Origin: Alphaproteobacteria bacterium HGW-Alphaproteobacteria-4
Lineage (GTDB): Bacteria; Pseudomonadota; Alphaproteobacteria; Rhodobacterales; Rhodobacteraceae
NCBI GenBank assembly: GCA_002842855.1
Contig: PHEE01000008.1
Location: 86,588 to 150,587 of the forward strand
DNA: 64,000 nt
Direction: 5' to 3'
Part shown: one piece after another, positions 34,263-41,644 of the stretch
Numbering within the stretch: the first letter of the stretch is position 1
How the letters are laid out: every line of letters starts with the position of its first letter
Notes under the pieces: generated by a model
What the model was told of the DNA's origin: nothing
The model's input: only the letters and a program-made list of their open reading frames with translations
Database searches by the model: none
Translations under genes and position numbers: made by a program

Positions 34263-34817
34263 TCAGTTCACAAGATGGTCTGATGTAAAGACCATGTCGC
34301 CTTCGGCCGCGAGGTGGCAGGCGATGCAGCCCTCGTCCATGCCCTTGGCAACCTGACCGGCCAGCCCGGTGCCGTCGGGCATCTTGTCGAGCGAGCCATC
34401 GGGCAGATACTTGACCCAGAACCAGTCGAGATTGTCGGTGTCATACCCCGCCTCGCGGCGGAACATCACCGTGTAGGCGCCAAGGTGGCCTGCCGGGTCG
34501 CGCAGCACTTCATCGGCGGTCACCCCCATCGGGCCGTAGTTGCGCTTGACGATCAGATCGCCTTCATGGCCGTTGATGGTGGCGGTGGTGTAGAAGGTTT
34601 CGAGCATCATGCCGTGCGGGTCGGTGCCCTCATAGGGGGTGGCGTGAATCTGGTTCGGCCCCACCAGACGGGCGGCCGCCATTACATCCCAGATCAATTG
34701 CGCATAGGCGGCATCATCTGCAGAGCCGAACGGCATCGGCATGGTCTGCGCCTGGGCGGTCAGGCTCATGCCGCCCAGTGCGAGTGCGAAGGCGCCAGCA
34801 ATCATAGTCGTTTTCAT
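34263..34817 (-). CDS. Cytochrome P460 / c'-beta type protein
   Basis: A protein of 184 residues with a Sec signal (MKTTMIAGAFALALGGMSLTAQAQ), so periplasmic, and a single heme-c site near the C-terminus (CIACH, Cys164-His168). The placement of CxxCH at the end of a beta-rich domain with REAGYDTDNLDWFWVKYLPDG is the pattern of the cytochrome P460 / c'-beta family. A Lys (Lys91 in IVKRNYG) lies roughly where P460 has its heme-crosslinking Lys, but the alignment is by eye. Possible roles are NO or hydroxylamine chemistry or binding. Confidence 0.75.
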   Translation of the reverse strand: MKTTMIAGAFALALGGMSLTAQAQTMPMPFGSADDAAYAQLIWDVMAAARLVGPNQIHATPYEGTDPHGMMLETFYTTATINGHEGDLIVKRNYGPMGVTADEVLRDPAGHLGAYTVMFRREAGYDTDNLDWFWVKYLPDGSLDKMPDGTGLAGQVAKGMDEGCIACHLAAEGDMVFTSDHLVN

Positions 34818-35015
34818 TGGTCGTTCTCCCTAGGTTGGTGCCGCAATGACTGCTTCGGCGCGCGCATGTTACGGTTGCGCCTATCACCCTTTCGTGAGAA
34901 GCGCCGAGGGCCTTCGTGCTGCCGCGCCGGCCGATCACGTTCACGTCAAAACTGGCGAAGCCGCTTTACGGGCCGCCGCCGCGGGCCAAGCTAGGAGTAA
35001 TGGGAGATCGCTCAG

Positions 35016-35348
35016 ATGCGCCGACTTATTGCCGTGCTTGTTCTGCTGCTGCCGGGGTCGGGGGCGGCGGCGCTTTGCGTGCGCAACGGAACCGACGCGG
35101 CCTATGTGTTTACCGTGGAAGACCTGGCGGGCAGCCGCGCGCGTGCCGCACTGGCGCCGGGTGCCGAGTTGTGCCTGAGCGTGCAGGCGCCTGCGGGCGC
35201 CGAATTGGCCTTGCCGGGCGGTGTGGTCGCGGTGTTCGAGCGTATCGACAGCGTCGAGGGCTGCTCGCGCTTGGCAGATGCCACGCAAAGCGAAACGCTG
35301 CTGGCCTACGCGGCCTTTGACCGCTGCCTGTGGGCACCGCATGGCTGA
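35016..35348 (+). CDS. Small secreted protein with four cysteines, unknown function
   Basis: A protein of 110 residues with a Sec signal (MRRLIAVLVLLLPGSGAAAL) and a mature part of about 90 residues holding four Cys (ALCVRN, ELCLSV, EGCSRL, DRCLWA), enough for two disulfides. The composition is beta-rich and I recognise no family. Its end overlaps the next gene's start by eight bases, so it is co-translated with a VTT-like membrane protein. The gap before it (34818-35015) holds no other gene that I can support. Confidence 0.7.
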   Translation: MRRLIAVLVLLLPGSGAAALCVRNGTDAAYVFTVEDLAGSRARAALAPGAELCLSVQAPAGAELALPGGVVAVFERIDSVEGCSRLADATQSETLLAYAAFDRCLWAPHG

Positions 35349-36024
35349 CGCGGGCCCCCCTGCGCGCACCGCTTGGGTGGGTTGGCTTTGGCGCACGCTT
35401 TGGCGCGTGGCGCTGATTGTCGCGGCGGTCTACGCCATTCACCTGATGATAGGCTGGGCCACCGAAGCCACGCAGACGCAAGCGAGCGGCGGCCTTCGGG
35501 CCGGGGTGCTGGTGCTGCTGCTTTTGGCCTATGCGCTGCTGATTGCCACGCCGTTCGTGCCGGGGGTCGAGGTCGGGCTGTCGCTACTGGCGCTGGAAGG
35601 CGCGTGGATTGCACCTTTCGTATATCTGGGCACCAACGCCGGGCTGATGCTGGCCTATCTGGTGGGCGAGCGGCTGCCCTATGCAAGGCTGGAGCGGCTG
35701 CTGTCCGACTTGCGGCTGCGTCGCGCGGGCGACCTGCTGCAACGCCTTGCCCCGCTTGGCCGCGAGGCGCGGCTGGAACTGCTGCGCGAGAAACTGCCGC
35801 GCTGGTGCGCGCCACTGGTGTCGCGCTTTCGTTACCTTGTGATTGCGCTGGCGGTGAACCTGCCGGGCAATTCGATCATCGGCGGTGGTGGCGGCATTCT
35901 GTTTGTCGCGGGCCTTAGCCGTCTGTTCCGGCCCTGGGCGGTGGCGGGCACCATCGCGCTTGCGGTGGCGCCCGTGCCGCTGATGATCTGGGGTTTCGAC
36001 ATCAACCTGATGGCGATGTTCTGA
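35341..36024 (+). CDS. VTT/small multidrug-export-like membrane protein
   Basis: A protein of 227 residues with about five helices (17-38, 50-70, 78-105, 155-175 and 185-215). FVPGVEVGLSLLALEG and LAVNLPGNSIIGGGGGILFVAGL have the look of the two re-entrant, Pro/Gly-containing segments of the DedA/VTT superfamily. Those proteins are implicated in lipid scrambling or envelope homeostasis. Start ATG 35341 overlaps the upstream gene. No closer assignment is possible. Confidence 0.7.
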   Translation: MADAGPPARTAWVGWLWRTLWRVALIVAAVYAIHLMIGWATEATQTQASGGLRAGVLVLLLLAYALLIATPFVPGVEVGLSLLALEGAWIAPFVYLGTNAGLMLAYLVGERLPYARLERLLSDLRLRRAGDLLQRLAPLGREARLELLREKLPRWCAPLVSRFRYLVIALAVNLPGNSIIGGGGGILFVAGLSRLFRPWAVAGTIALAVAPVPLMIWGFDINLMAMF

Positions 36025-36062
36025 CCTGCCTCATTCGTGGTGGCCCGCCTTATTCGTGGTGG
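36025..36062. repeat. 19-bp tandem duplication at the end of the DUF3179 gene
   Basis: Bases 36025-36043 and 36044-36062 are adjacent copies that differ at two of 19 positions. Read on the minus strand, each encodes His-His-Glu followed by a stop (TAA in the used copy, TGA in the second), so the end of the gene and its stop codon were duplicated. Confidence 0.8.
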
Positions 36063-37018
36063 ATCGTGGCATCGGGGTTGAACGCGGCGAAGGCAAAGGC
36101 GAACGGCACATGGTAAAGCGCGGGCTGTCCGGCCTGCGTAACCGTGACGGTGCCGACATCGCGCCCCTCGGCAATCTGCCTGGTATCGAGCGCCGAGGCC
36201 TGCCCTGCCTGCCATTCCACCCTGAAGCCGCCCACCTCAAAGGGGGCATGCGCCTGAACATAGGCAAAGCTCCAGGCATCGGGCAGGCCTTCGATCGCCA
36301 CCACCCGCATCAGCGCGTCGCCCGGGCCATCGTAGCTGCCATCATAAAGGAAGGGCTGGCGCAGGCTGTCATAGCCTTCATAGGGGTTGGAGCCATAGCT
36401 GCGGCCAAAGCGCGTTGCGGGTATCAGCACCTCGCCATCGGGCCGCCGCGCCGCAAACTCACCGAAGGATTCGAATCGCGAGGGCACCCGAGCCAGCTCA
36501 TCGCCCGAGTGTGCGCCAATGATCGCGCGGCCCTCGAACTGCTGCCACCAGCTTTGCGTGGCGCGGTCATACATCACCAGATCGGAATTGCGCAGTTTAC
36601 CGGTGGTGCCAAAGGTTGTGGCCTCGCCGCCCAAGCGGCGGTCAAACACGATGCCCGAATTGCACAACGGGCAATAGGTCACCGCAATCGGGGTGCCCGC
36701 GAAAGTGTCGTTGACGATTTCGTGCCACATCAGGATTGCCACCGGGTAGGCGCGCGCTTGCCCGCCCAGCTCGACACTGATCACCGGCTCGCGGTCGTCG
36801 GGGCGGGTGGACAGCTCGGCAAGGGTCTGAAAAGCGGGGGCGTCAATCGCCGGGATGCCGTCTTTCGGCGGGCCGCCCGAGAGGATTTCGGAGAAATTGA
36901 CCGAGGTGCGGCTGAAATCGGTGGCGGGCCATTCGGCGCGCCATGCGGCGGGGGCGGTCTGCGCGGTGGCGGCGGTTACCGATAGCGCGGTGGCAAGGGC
37001 TGCGAGCAGGGGTTTCAT
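36050..37018 (-). CDS. DUF3179 domain-containing secreted protein
   Basis: A protein of 322 residues with a Sec signal (MKPLLAALATALSVTAATAQ) and a DUF3179 domain. ISVELGGQARAYPVAILMWHEIVNDTFAG and VTYCPLCNSGIVFDRRL carry its His and the CPLC pair. The CxxC in an exported protein may be a thiol or metal site; the function is unknown. SD AAAGGA lies six bases before ATG 37018. It is divergent from the ECF sigma gene across 37019-37303. The last codons lie in a 19-bp tandem duplication. Confidence 0.88.
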   Translation of the reverse strand: MKPLLAALATALSVTAATAQTAPAAWRAEWPATDFSRTSVNFSEILSGGPPKDGIPAIDAPAFQTLAELSTRPDDREPVISVELGGQARAYPVAILMWHEIVNDTFAGTPIAVTYCPLCNSGIVFDRRLGGEATTFGTTGKLRNSDLVMYDRATQSWWQQFEGRAIIGAHSGDELARVPSRFESFGEFAARRPDGEVLIPATRFGRSYGSNPYEGYDSLRQPFLYDGSYDGPGDALMRVVAIEGLPDAWSFAYVQAHAPFEVGGFRVEWQAGQASALDTRQIAEGRDVGTVTVTQAGQPALYHVPFAFAFAAFNPDATIHHE

Positions 37019-37303
37019 GCGGTATCCTTTGGGTTGTGGGTGGGGTTTGGCGGCACCCCGGGCGGGTGCGGGCTGGCGGCAATGTGTCGCATCGGCTCTC
37101 ACCCCCTCTTGGGCCGCGTGTTCGTGCCAACCGCTGCGGAGGCCCTTTTGCCCTGCTCGCGTAGGGCCTCGGGCGGCGGTCGGCATGGCACAAGCTGTGT
37201 CGGGCGGTAGCAAAACGCAAATCACGCGGCTTCACGTTGCATTGTGCGGTTGAAATAGTGCGCCGCATTCACGATGCTGCGGCATGACCATGGGAGGTGC
37301 CGG

Positions 37304-37915
37304 GTGCGGGGCGACACAGGGCAAGGCATAGGCGACGAGGCCGAACTGGTGCGCAAGCTCGCGGCAGGCGACCGCGCCACGTTCGAGGCGATTTATCGCA
37401 AGCACAACGCTGCCATGGTGCGTTTTGCCACCGGTATCGTGAAAAGCCGCGCTACCGCCGAAGAGGTCACGCAGGACGCCTGGGTTTCGGTGCTGAAAAA
37501 CATCGGCGGGTTTGAAGGGCGTTCGTCGCTGGCGGGCTGGATGTTTACCATCGTGCTGAACAAGGCGCGCACCCGTGCCGGGCGCGATGGCCGCTCGGTT
37601 TCGTTCGATGGCGCGGGCGAAGATGACAACCTCGCTGCCGCCTTCGATGGCCGTGGTCGCTGGAAGGACATGCCCGAGCTTTGGGAAGAAATCACCGCCG
37701 AGCGCATTATCGCCGGGCGCAGCGTGCTGCAACATGTCAACGCCGCAATTGAAACGCTGCCTCCGGCGCAACGCTCGGTGCTGGTGCTGCGCGGCCAGCA
37801 GGGGCTTGAGGCCGCCGAGGTCTGCGCCATGCTGGGCATCACCGAGGGCAACATGCGCGTGCTTTTGCACCGCGCGCGGCTGGCGGTGCGCGGCGCACTG
37901 GACGGTTTGGCATGA
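37304..37915 (+). CDS. ECF-type RNA polymerase sigma factor
   Basis: A protein of 203 residues with sigma regions 2 (KLAAGDRATFEAIYRKHNAAMVRFATGIV, EEVTQDAWVSVL) and 4 (LPPAQRSVLVLRGQQGLEAAEVCAMLGITEGNMRVLLHRARLAVR). GTG 37304 is chosen as start because GGAGG sits six bases upstream; no ATG fits as well. A ZAS-type anti-sigma gene follows 112 bases later, so the pair probably forms a stimulus-responsive switch. The presence of an OsmC-type peroxidase domain downstream suggests an oxidant signal. Confidence 0.9.
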   Translation: MRGDTGQGIGDEAELVRKLAAGDRATFEAIYRKHNAAMVRFATGIVKSRATAEEVTQDAWVSVLKNIGGFEGRSSLAGWMFTIVLNKARTRAGRDGRSVSFDGAGEDDNLAAAFDGRGRWKDMPELWEEITAERIIAGRSVLQHVNAAIETLPPAQRSVLVLRGQQGLEAAEVCAMLGITEGNMRVLLHRARLAVRGALDGLA

Positions 37916-37959
37916 GCTGCGGCACGGTGTGCGCGCCGCTTATTTTCGCATATTTTCGG

Positions 37960-37995
37960 GGGCGCTGTAACGCGGGCGGGGCAGGCCAGTCTTTC
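37960..37995 (+). promoter_or_regulatory. Possible ECF-dependent promoter before the anti-sigma gene
   Basis: CTGTAACG, with the AAC typical of ECF -35 elements, lies in the 112-base gap between the sigma and anti-sigma genes and is followed about 17 bases later by GTC. If used, the sigma factor would drive its own anti-sigma gene and downstream genes. The match is short and could be chance. Confidence 0.25.
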
Positions 37996-38027
37996 CTTCG
38001 TGAAGCACGAGAAAAGGACTTCGTCAG

Positions 38028-38279
38028 ATGCTGAGCTGCAAGGAAGTTGCCCAACGCGCAAGCGCCATGATCGACGGCGAACTTGGTGCATGGGACACGC
38101 TTCAGATGCGGATGCACATGGCGATGTGCAAGGGCTGCGAGCGGTTCATCGGCCAGATGCGCATAACGCGAGACCTGACCGAGGCCGTCGACGAGGCCGA
38201 GGAACTGCATGATGTGGATGATCTTCGCATCAGCGCCATCCTTTCCCAGCTTCACGAAGGGAAGCAACAGGGCGGCTGA
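38028..38279 (+). CDS. Zinc-finger (ZAS-type) anti-sigma factor
   Basis: A protein of 83 residues with an early Cys (MLSCKEVAQRASAMIDGELG) and the HX3CX2C motif HMAMCKGC, the zinc-coordinating core of ZAS anti-sigma factors such as RsrA. It has no membrane helix, so it is a soluble cytosolic inhibitor. In thiol-based relatives oxidation ejects zinc and frees the sigma factor. AAGGA is nine bases before ATG 38028. Confidence 0.85.
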   Translation: MLSCKEVAQRASAMIDGELGAWDTLQMRMHMAMCKGCERFIGQMRITRDLTEAVDEAEELHDVDDLRISAILSQLHEGKQQGG

Positions 38280-38304
38280 GGCCCCCGAGGGAAGGACCAC
38301 GAAA

Positions 38305-38745
38305 ATGAAAAATCTTACAGCTGGCTTTGTCGCCGGGTTTGTCGCGACTGCCGTCTTGTCGGTGCTGATGGTGGCCAAGACCATGATGGGGGTGATGCCC
38401 GAACTGGATGTGGCCAAGATGCTGGGCATGATGATGGGCACCGGTGAAGCGATGGGCTGGGTCGGCCACTTCATGATCGGCACCATCGCCTGGGGCGGCG
38501 GTTTTGCGCTGCTTTACGGGCTGATCCCCGGCGGCAGCGCCACCGGCAAGGGCATCGTGTTCGGCATTGTCGCCTGGTTGATGATGATGATCGCGGTGAT
38601 GCCGATGGCGGGTGCCGGGCTCTTTGGCATGGCCATGGGGATCATGGCGCCGATGATGACGCTGGTGCTGCACATCATCTTTGGTGCGGTGCTGGGCTAT
38701 GTGTTCCAGCGTCAGGCCGGTCTGGCTGGTGCCGCGGCGCACTGA
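38305..38745 (+). CDS. Very Met-rich four-helix membrane protein
   Basis: A protein of 146 residues with about four hydrophobic helices. Twenty-one residues (14 percent) are methionine, clustered as GMMMGTG, LMMMIAVMPM and GMAMGIMAPMM. It resembles the DUF6789 type of small membrane protein, though I am not certain of the family. SD GGAAGGA lies before ATG 38305. It lies 25 bases after the anti-sigma gene, so it is a likely member of the same regulon. Clustered Met could bind copper or act as an oxidant sink. Confidence 0.8.
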   Translation: MKNLTAGFVAGFVATAVLSVLMVAKTMMGVMPELDVAKMLGMMMGTGEAMGWVGHFMIGTIAWGGGFALLYGLIPGGSATGKGIVFGIVAWLMMMIAVMPMAGAGLFGMAMGIMAPMMTLVLHIIFGAVLGYVFQRQAGLAGAAAH

Positions 38746-38838
38746 ACCGTGAAGTCGCTGCGAGGGGGCGATGCCCCCCTCGCAACACCACCCCACCCAT
38801 CAACCCATCTTCTCGACCATTCAGCCGGGAGCTTTGCC

Positions 38839-40056
38839 ATGCGCAGCGAAAAGGTAAGTTTTGAAGGCGCCTCGGGGGCATCGCTTGCGGCCCGGCTTGA
38901 CCGCCCCGAAGGGCCGGTGCGCGGCGCTGCCATTCTTGCGCACTGCTTTACCTGCTCAAAAGACATTGCCGCCGCGCGCCGCATTGCGGGCCGCCTTGCC
39001 GCCCTTGGCATCGCCGTGCTGCGGTTCGACTTTACCGGGCTTGGCCATTCGGGTGGCGAGTTTGCCAGCACCAACTTTTCCTCGAACGTCGCCGATCTGG
39101 TGACCGCGGCCGAATGGATGGCCGCGCAGGGCATGTCTGCGCAAATTCTGATCGGGCACTCGTTGGGCGGCGCGGCGGTGATTGCCGCTGCCCCCCGGAT
39201 TGCGGGGCTGCGCGCCGTGGTCACCATCGGCGCGCCGTCTGACCCTGCGCATGTGGCGCACAACTTTGGCGGCATGCTTGGTGCGATCCGCCAGAACGGC
39301 ACGGCGATGGTTACCATGGCTGGCCGCAGCTTTGAAATCCGCCGCCAGTTTCTTGATGACATCGCCGAGGCCTCGCTCGACGCCGCCTTGCCGAAACTGG
39401 GTGCCGCGCTCCTGGTGCTGCACGCGCCGCGCGATGCGGTGGTGGGCATCGAAAACGCCGGGGCAATCTTTGCCCGCGCGCGCCACCCCAAAAGCTTCGT
39501 ATCGCTCGACAACGCTGACCACATGCTGAGCCGCGAGGAAGATGCCGAATACGCGGCGGACCTGATTTCGACCTGGTCAAGCCGATACCTCGATCTGCCG
39601 CCCGATGCAGCATCCGAGGGCGCGCCCGAAGGCGTGGTGCGGGTGGCCGAGGCCGAGGCTTCGGGATTTCGGCAAGATATTTCGATTGGCGGCAGGCACC
39701 AGATTGTGGCCGATGAGCCGGTCAGCATGGGCGGCACCGACCTTGGCCCCAGCCCCTACCAGTTGCTTTCGGCGGCACTGGGCGCCTGCACCACCATGAC
39801 GATCCGGCTTTATGCCCGCAAAAAGGGCATCCCGCTGGCACATGTCGCCTGCGACGTGACCCATAACAAATGCCACACGGAAGACTGCGAAGACTGCGAC
39901 AAGACGCAGCCCAAGGTCGATGTGTTCCGCCGCACCATCCGCCTGCAAGGCGCGCTTTCCGATGCGGAACGCGCCGCCCTGCTGGCCATAGCCGACAAAT
40001 GCCCGGTGCACCGCACCCTGCACGGCCAAGCCCTGATCGAAACCGCGCTGGCCTGA
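38839..40056 (+). CDS. Alpha/beta-hydrolase fused to an OsmC-type thiol peroxidase domain
   Basis: A fusion of 405 residues. Residues 1-255 are an alpha/beta hydrolase with nucleophile Ser108 (IGHSLGG), acid Asp199 (HAPRDAVV) and His228 (ADHML). Residues 265-405 are an OsmC/Ohr-like domain with the two reactive cysteines Cys317 (LGACTTMTIRLYARKK) and Cys388 (DKCPVHRT). An extra Cys/His cluster (KCHTEDCEDC) lies between them and may bind a metal. OsmC domains reduce organic hydroperoxides; the hydrolase may release them from esters. This fused architecture is known in proteobacteria. The start follows GGGAG at ATG 38839. Confidence 0.9.
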   Translation: MRSEKVSFEGASGASLAARLDRPEGPVRGAAILAHCFTCSKDIAAARRIAGRLAALGIAVLRFDFTGLGHSGGEFASTNFSSNVADLVTAAEWMAAQGMSAQILIGHSLGGAAVIAAAPRIAGLRAVVTIGAPSDPAHVAHNFGGMLGAIRQNGTAMVTMAGRSFEIRRQFLDDIAEASLDAALPKLGAALLVLHAPRDAVVGIENAGAIFARARHPKSFVSLDNADHMLSREEDAEYAADLISTWSSRYLDLPPDAASEGAPEGVVRVAEAEASGFRQDISIGGRHQIVADEPVSMGGTDLGPSPYQLLSAALGACTTMTIRLYARKKGIPLAHVACDVTHNKCHTEDCEDCDKTQPKVDVFRRTIRLQGALSDAERAALLAIADKCPVHRTLHGQALIETALA

Positions 40057-40084
40057 AGCGCCCGCGCCCCTACGAAAGCCTGCC

Positions 40085-40831
40085 ATGACCCCCGCAGAGA
40101 TCCTTTCGCTGGCGGCAATGCCGCCTGCCAACCCCAGCTACCCGCGCGGCCCCTACCGCTTTTTGGGCCGCGAATATCTGGTCATCACCTATGAAACCGA
40201 CCCCGACGCAATCCGCCGCCTGGTGCCCGAGCCACTGGTGCCCGATGGTTCGAACCAGGTGCATTACGAATGGATCGCGATGCCCGACAGCACCGGCTTC
40301 GGGTCATATCAGGAATCGGGCGTGGTCATTCCGTGCCTCTTGAACGGCGAGCCGGTGAATTACACCGCAATGATGTTTCTCAACGACGAGCCGCCGATTT
40401 CGGCGGGGCGCGAGATCTGGGGTTTCCCGAAACGCTGGGGCGAGCCCAAGCTTGAGGTGCGCACCGATACCCTGACCGGCACCCTGCACTATGGCGGCGA
40501 GCGGGTGGCGATGGGCACGATGACCTACAAATACGAAGATCGCATGGCGCCGAACCCGGCTGACCGCGGCAGGCACCTGATGAAGACCTCGGTCAATCTC
40601 AAGCTCATTCCCTGCGTCACCGGCGGCCTGAGGATTGCCGAACTGGTGGCGTTCAACCTGACCGACATCCAGATGCACTTTCACTTTTCCGGCCCGGCGC
40701 GGCTGCACCTGATCCCGCATATCAACGCGCCGGTGGCCGATCTGCCGGTGCTGCGCGTGGTCGAGGGGCGGCACTTCAAGGCCGACCTGACCTTGCCCTA
40801 TGGCCGCATCGTGCACAACTATCTTGCTTGA
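40085..40831 (+). CDS. adc: Acetoacetate decarboxylase
   Basis: A protein of 248 residues of the Adc family, which converts acetoacetate to acetone and CO2. The Schiff-base Lys is Lys116 in GFPKRWGEPKL. The classical enzyme has Lys-Lys here; this one has Lys-Arg, so the neighbouring pKa-tuning Lys is replaced by another basic residue. Flanking conserved pieces are AGREIWGFP and VVEGRHFKADLTLPYG. It precedes a 3-hydroxybutyrate dehydrogenase by 19 bases, so both act on the same metabolite pool. Confidence 0.9.
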   Translation: MTPAEILSLAAMPPANPSYPRGPYRFLGREYLVITYETDPDAIRRLVPEPLVPDGSNQVHYEWIAMPDSTGFGSYQESGVVIPCLLNGEPVNYTAMMFLNDEPPISAGREIWGFPKRWGEPKLEVRTDTLTGTLHYGGERVAMGTMTYKYEDRMAPNPADRGRHLMKTSVNLKLIPCVTGGLRIAELVAFNLTDIQMHFHFSGPARLHLIPHINAPVADLPVLRVVEGRHFKADLTLPYGRIVHNYLA

Positions 40832-40850
40832 TCCTGAAAGGATTTCCACA

Positions 40851-41633
40851 ATGACAAAACGCAAAACGGCTGTGATTACAGGCTCTTCCAGCGGCATCGG
40901 CCACGGCATTGCCGAGGCGCTGGCGGCTGCTGGCATGAATGTGGTGCTCAATGGTATTGAGCCTGCGGCGCAGATCGAGCCTGCCCGGAAGGCAATTGAA
41001 GATAGATTTGGCGTGAAGGCGATCTACTCGCCCGCCAACATGATGAAGGCCGACGGCGTGCGCGCCCTGATCGCCGAGACCGAGGCGGCGTTTGGCCAGG
41101 TCGATGTGCTGGTCAACAACGCGGGCATCCAGTTCGTTTCGCCGGTCGAGGATTTCCCTGACGAGAAATGGGAACAGATCATCTCGCTCAACCTTTCGGC
41201 GGCGTTTTACGCCACCAAGGCGGTGGTGGCGGGCATGAAGGCGCGCGGCTGGGGGCGGATCATCAACATCGCTTCGGCGCACGGACTGGTGGCCTCGCCC
41301 TTCAAGGGTGCCTATGTGGCGGCCAAGCACGGCATCGTGGGCTTTACCAAGACCGTGGCGCTGGAAACCGCGGAACATGGCGTGACCGTGAACGCGATCT
41401 GCCCCGGCTATGTGCTGACGCCGCTGGTGCAAAACCAGATCCCCGATACCGCGAAGGCGCGCGGCATTACCGAGGCCGAGGTTATTCGCGACGTTCTGCT
41501 GGCTGCCCAACCCACCAAGAAATTCGTCACCGTCGAAGAACTGGCGGCACTGGCGGTGTTTCTGACCACCGACGCCGCCGCCTCGATCACCGGCACGGCG
41601 CTGCCGGTTGACGGCGGCTGGACGGCGCATTGA
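40851..41633 (+). CDS. bdhA: D-3-hydroxybutyrate dehydrogenase
   Basis: A short-chain dehydrogenase of 260 residues. It has the nucleotide motif TGSSSGIGHGIAEAL, NNAGIQ, the catalytic Ser (INIASAHGLVASPFKGAY), Tyr and Lys (GAYVAAKHGIVG), and the C-terminal GTALPVDGGWTAH. The wording matches BdhA, which interconverts 3-hydroxybutyrate and acetoacetate in PHB and ketone-body metabolism. SD AAAGGA lies before ATG 40851. Its stop overlaps an ATG, but the true start of the next gene is 12 bases on. Confidence 0.93.
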   Translation: MTKRKTAVITGSSSGIGHGIAEALAAAGMNVVLNGIEPAAQIEPARKAIEDRFGVKAIYSPANMMKADGVRALIAETEAAFGQVDVLVNNAGIQFVSPVEDFPDEKWEQIISLNLSAAFYATKAVVAGMKARGWGRIINIASAHGLVASPFKGAYVAAKHGIVGFTKTVALETAEHGVTVNAICPGYVLTPLVQNQIPDTAKARGITEAEVIRDVLLAAQPTKKFVTVEELAALAVFLTTDAAASITGTALPVDGGWTAH

Positions 41634-41644
41634 TGGAGGATCAC

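Noticed and set aside
37186..37202. TGGCACAAGCTGTGT before the ECF sigma gene as a sigma-54 promoter
   Set aside because: The -12 dinucleotide is GT instead of GC and no enhancer-like element is shared with the two convincing promoters.
37019..37303. Possible gene or RNA in the 285-base divergent region before the ECF sigma gene
   Set aside because: The minus-strand frame running up to 37225 is only an upstream extension of the DUF3179 gene, whose true start has a good ribosome site; no RNA structure was recognised.
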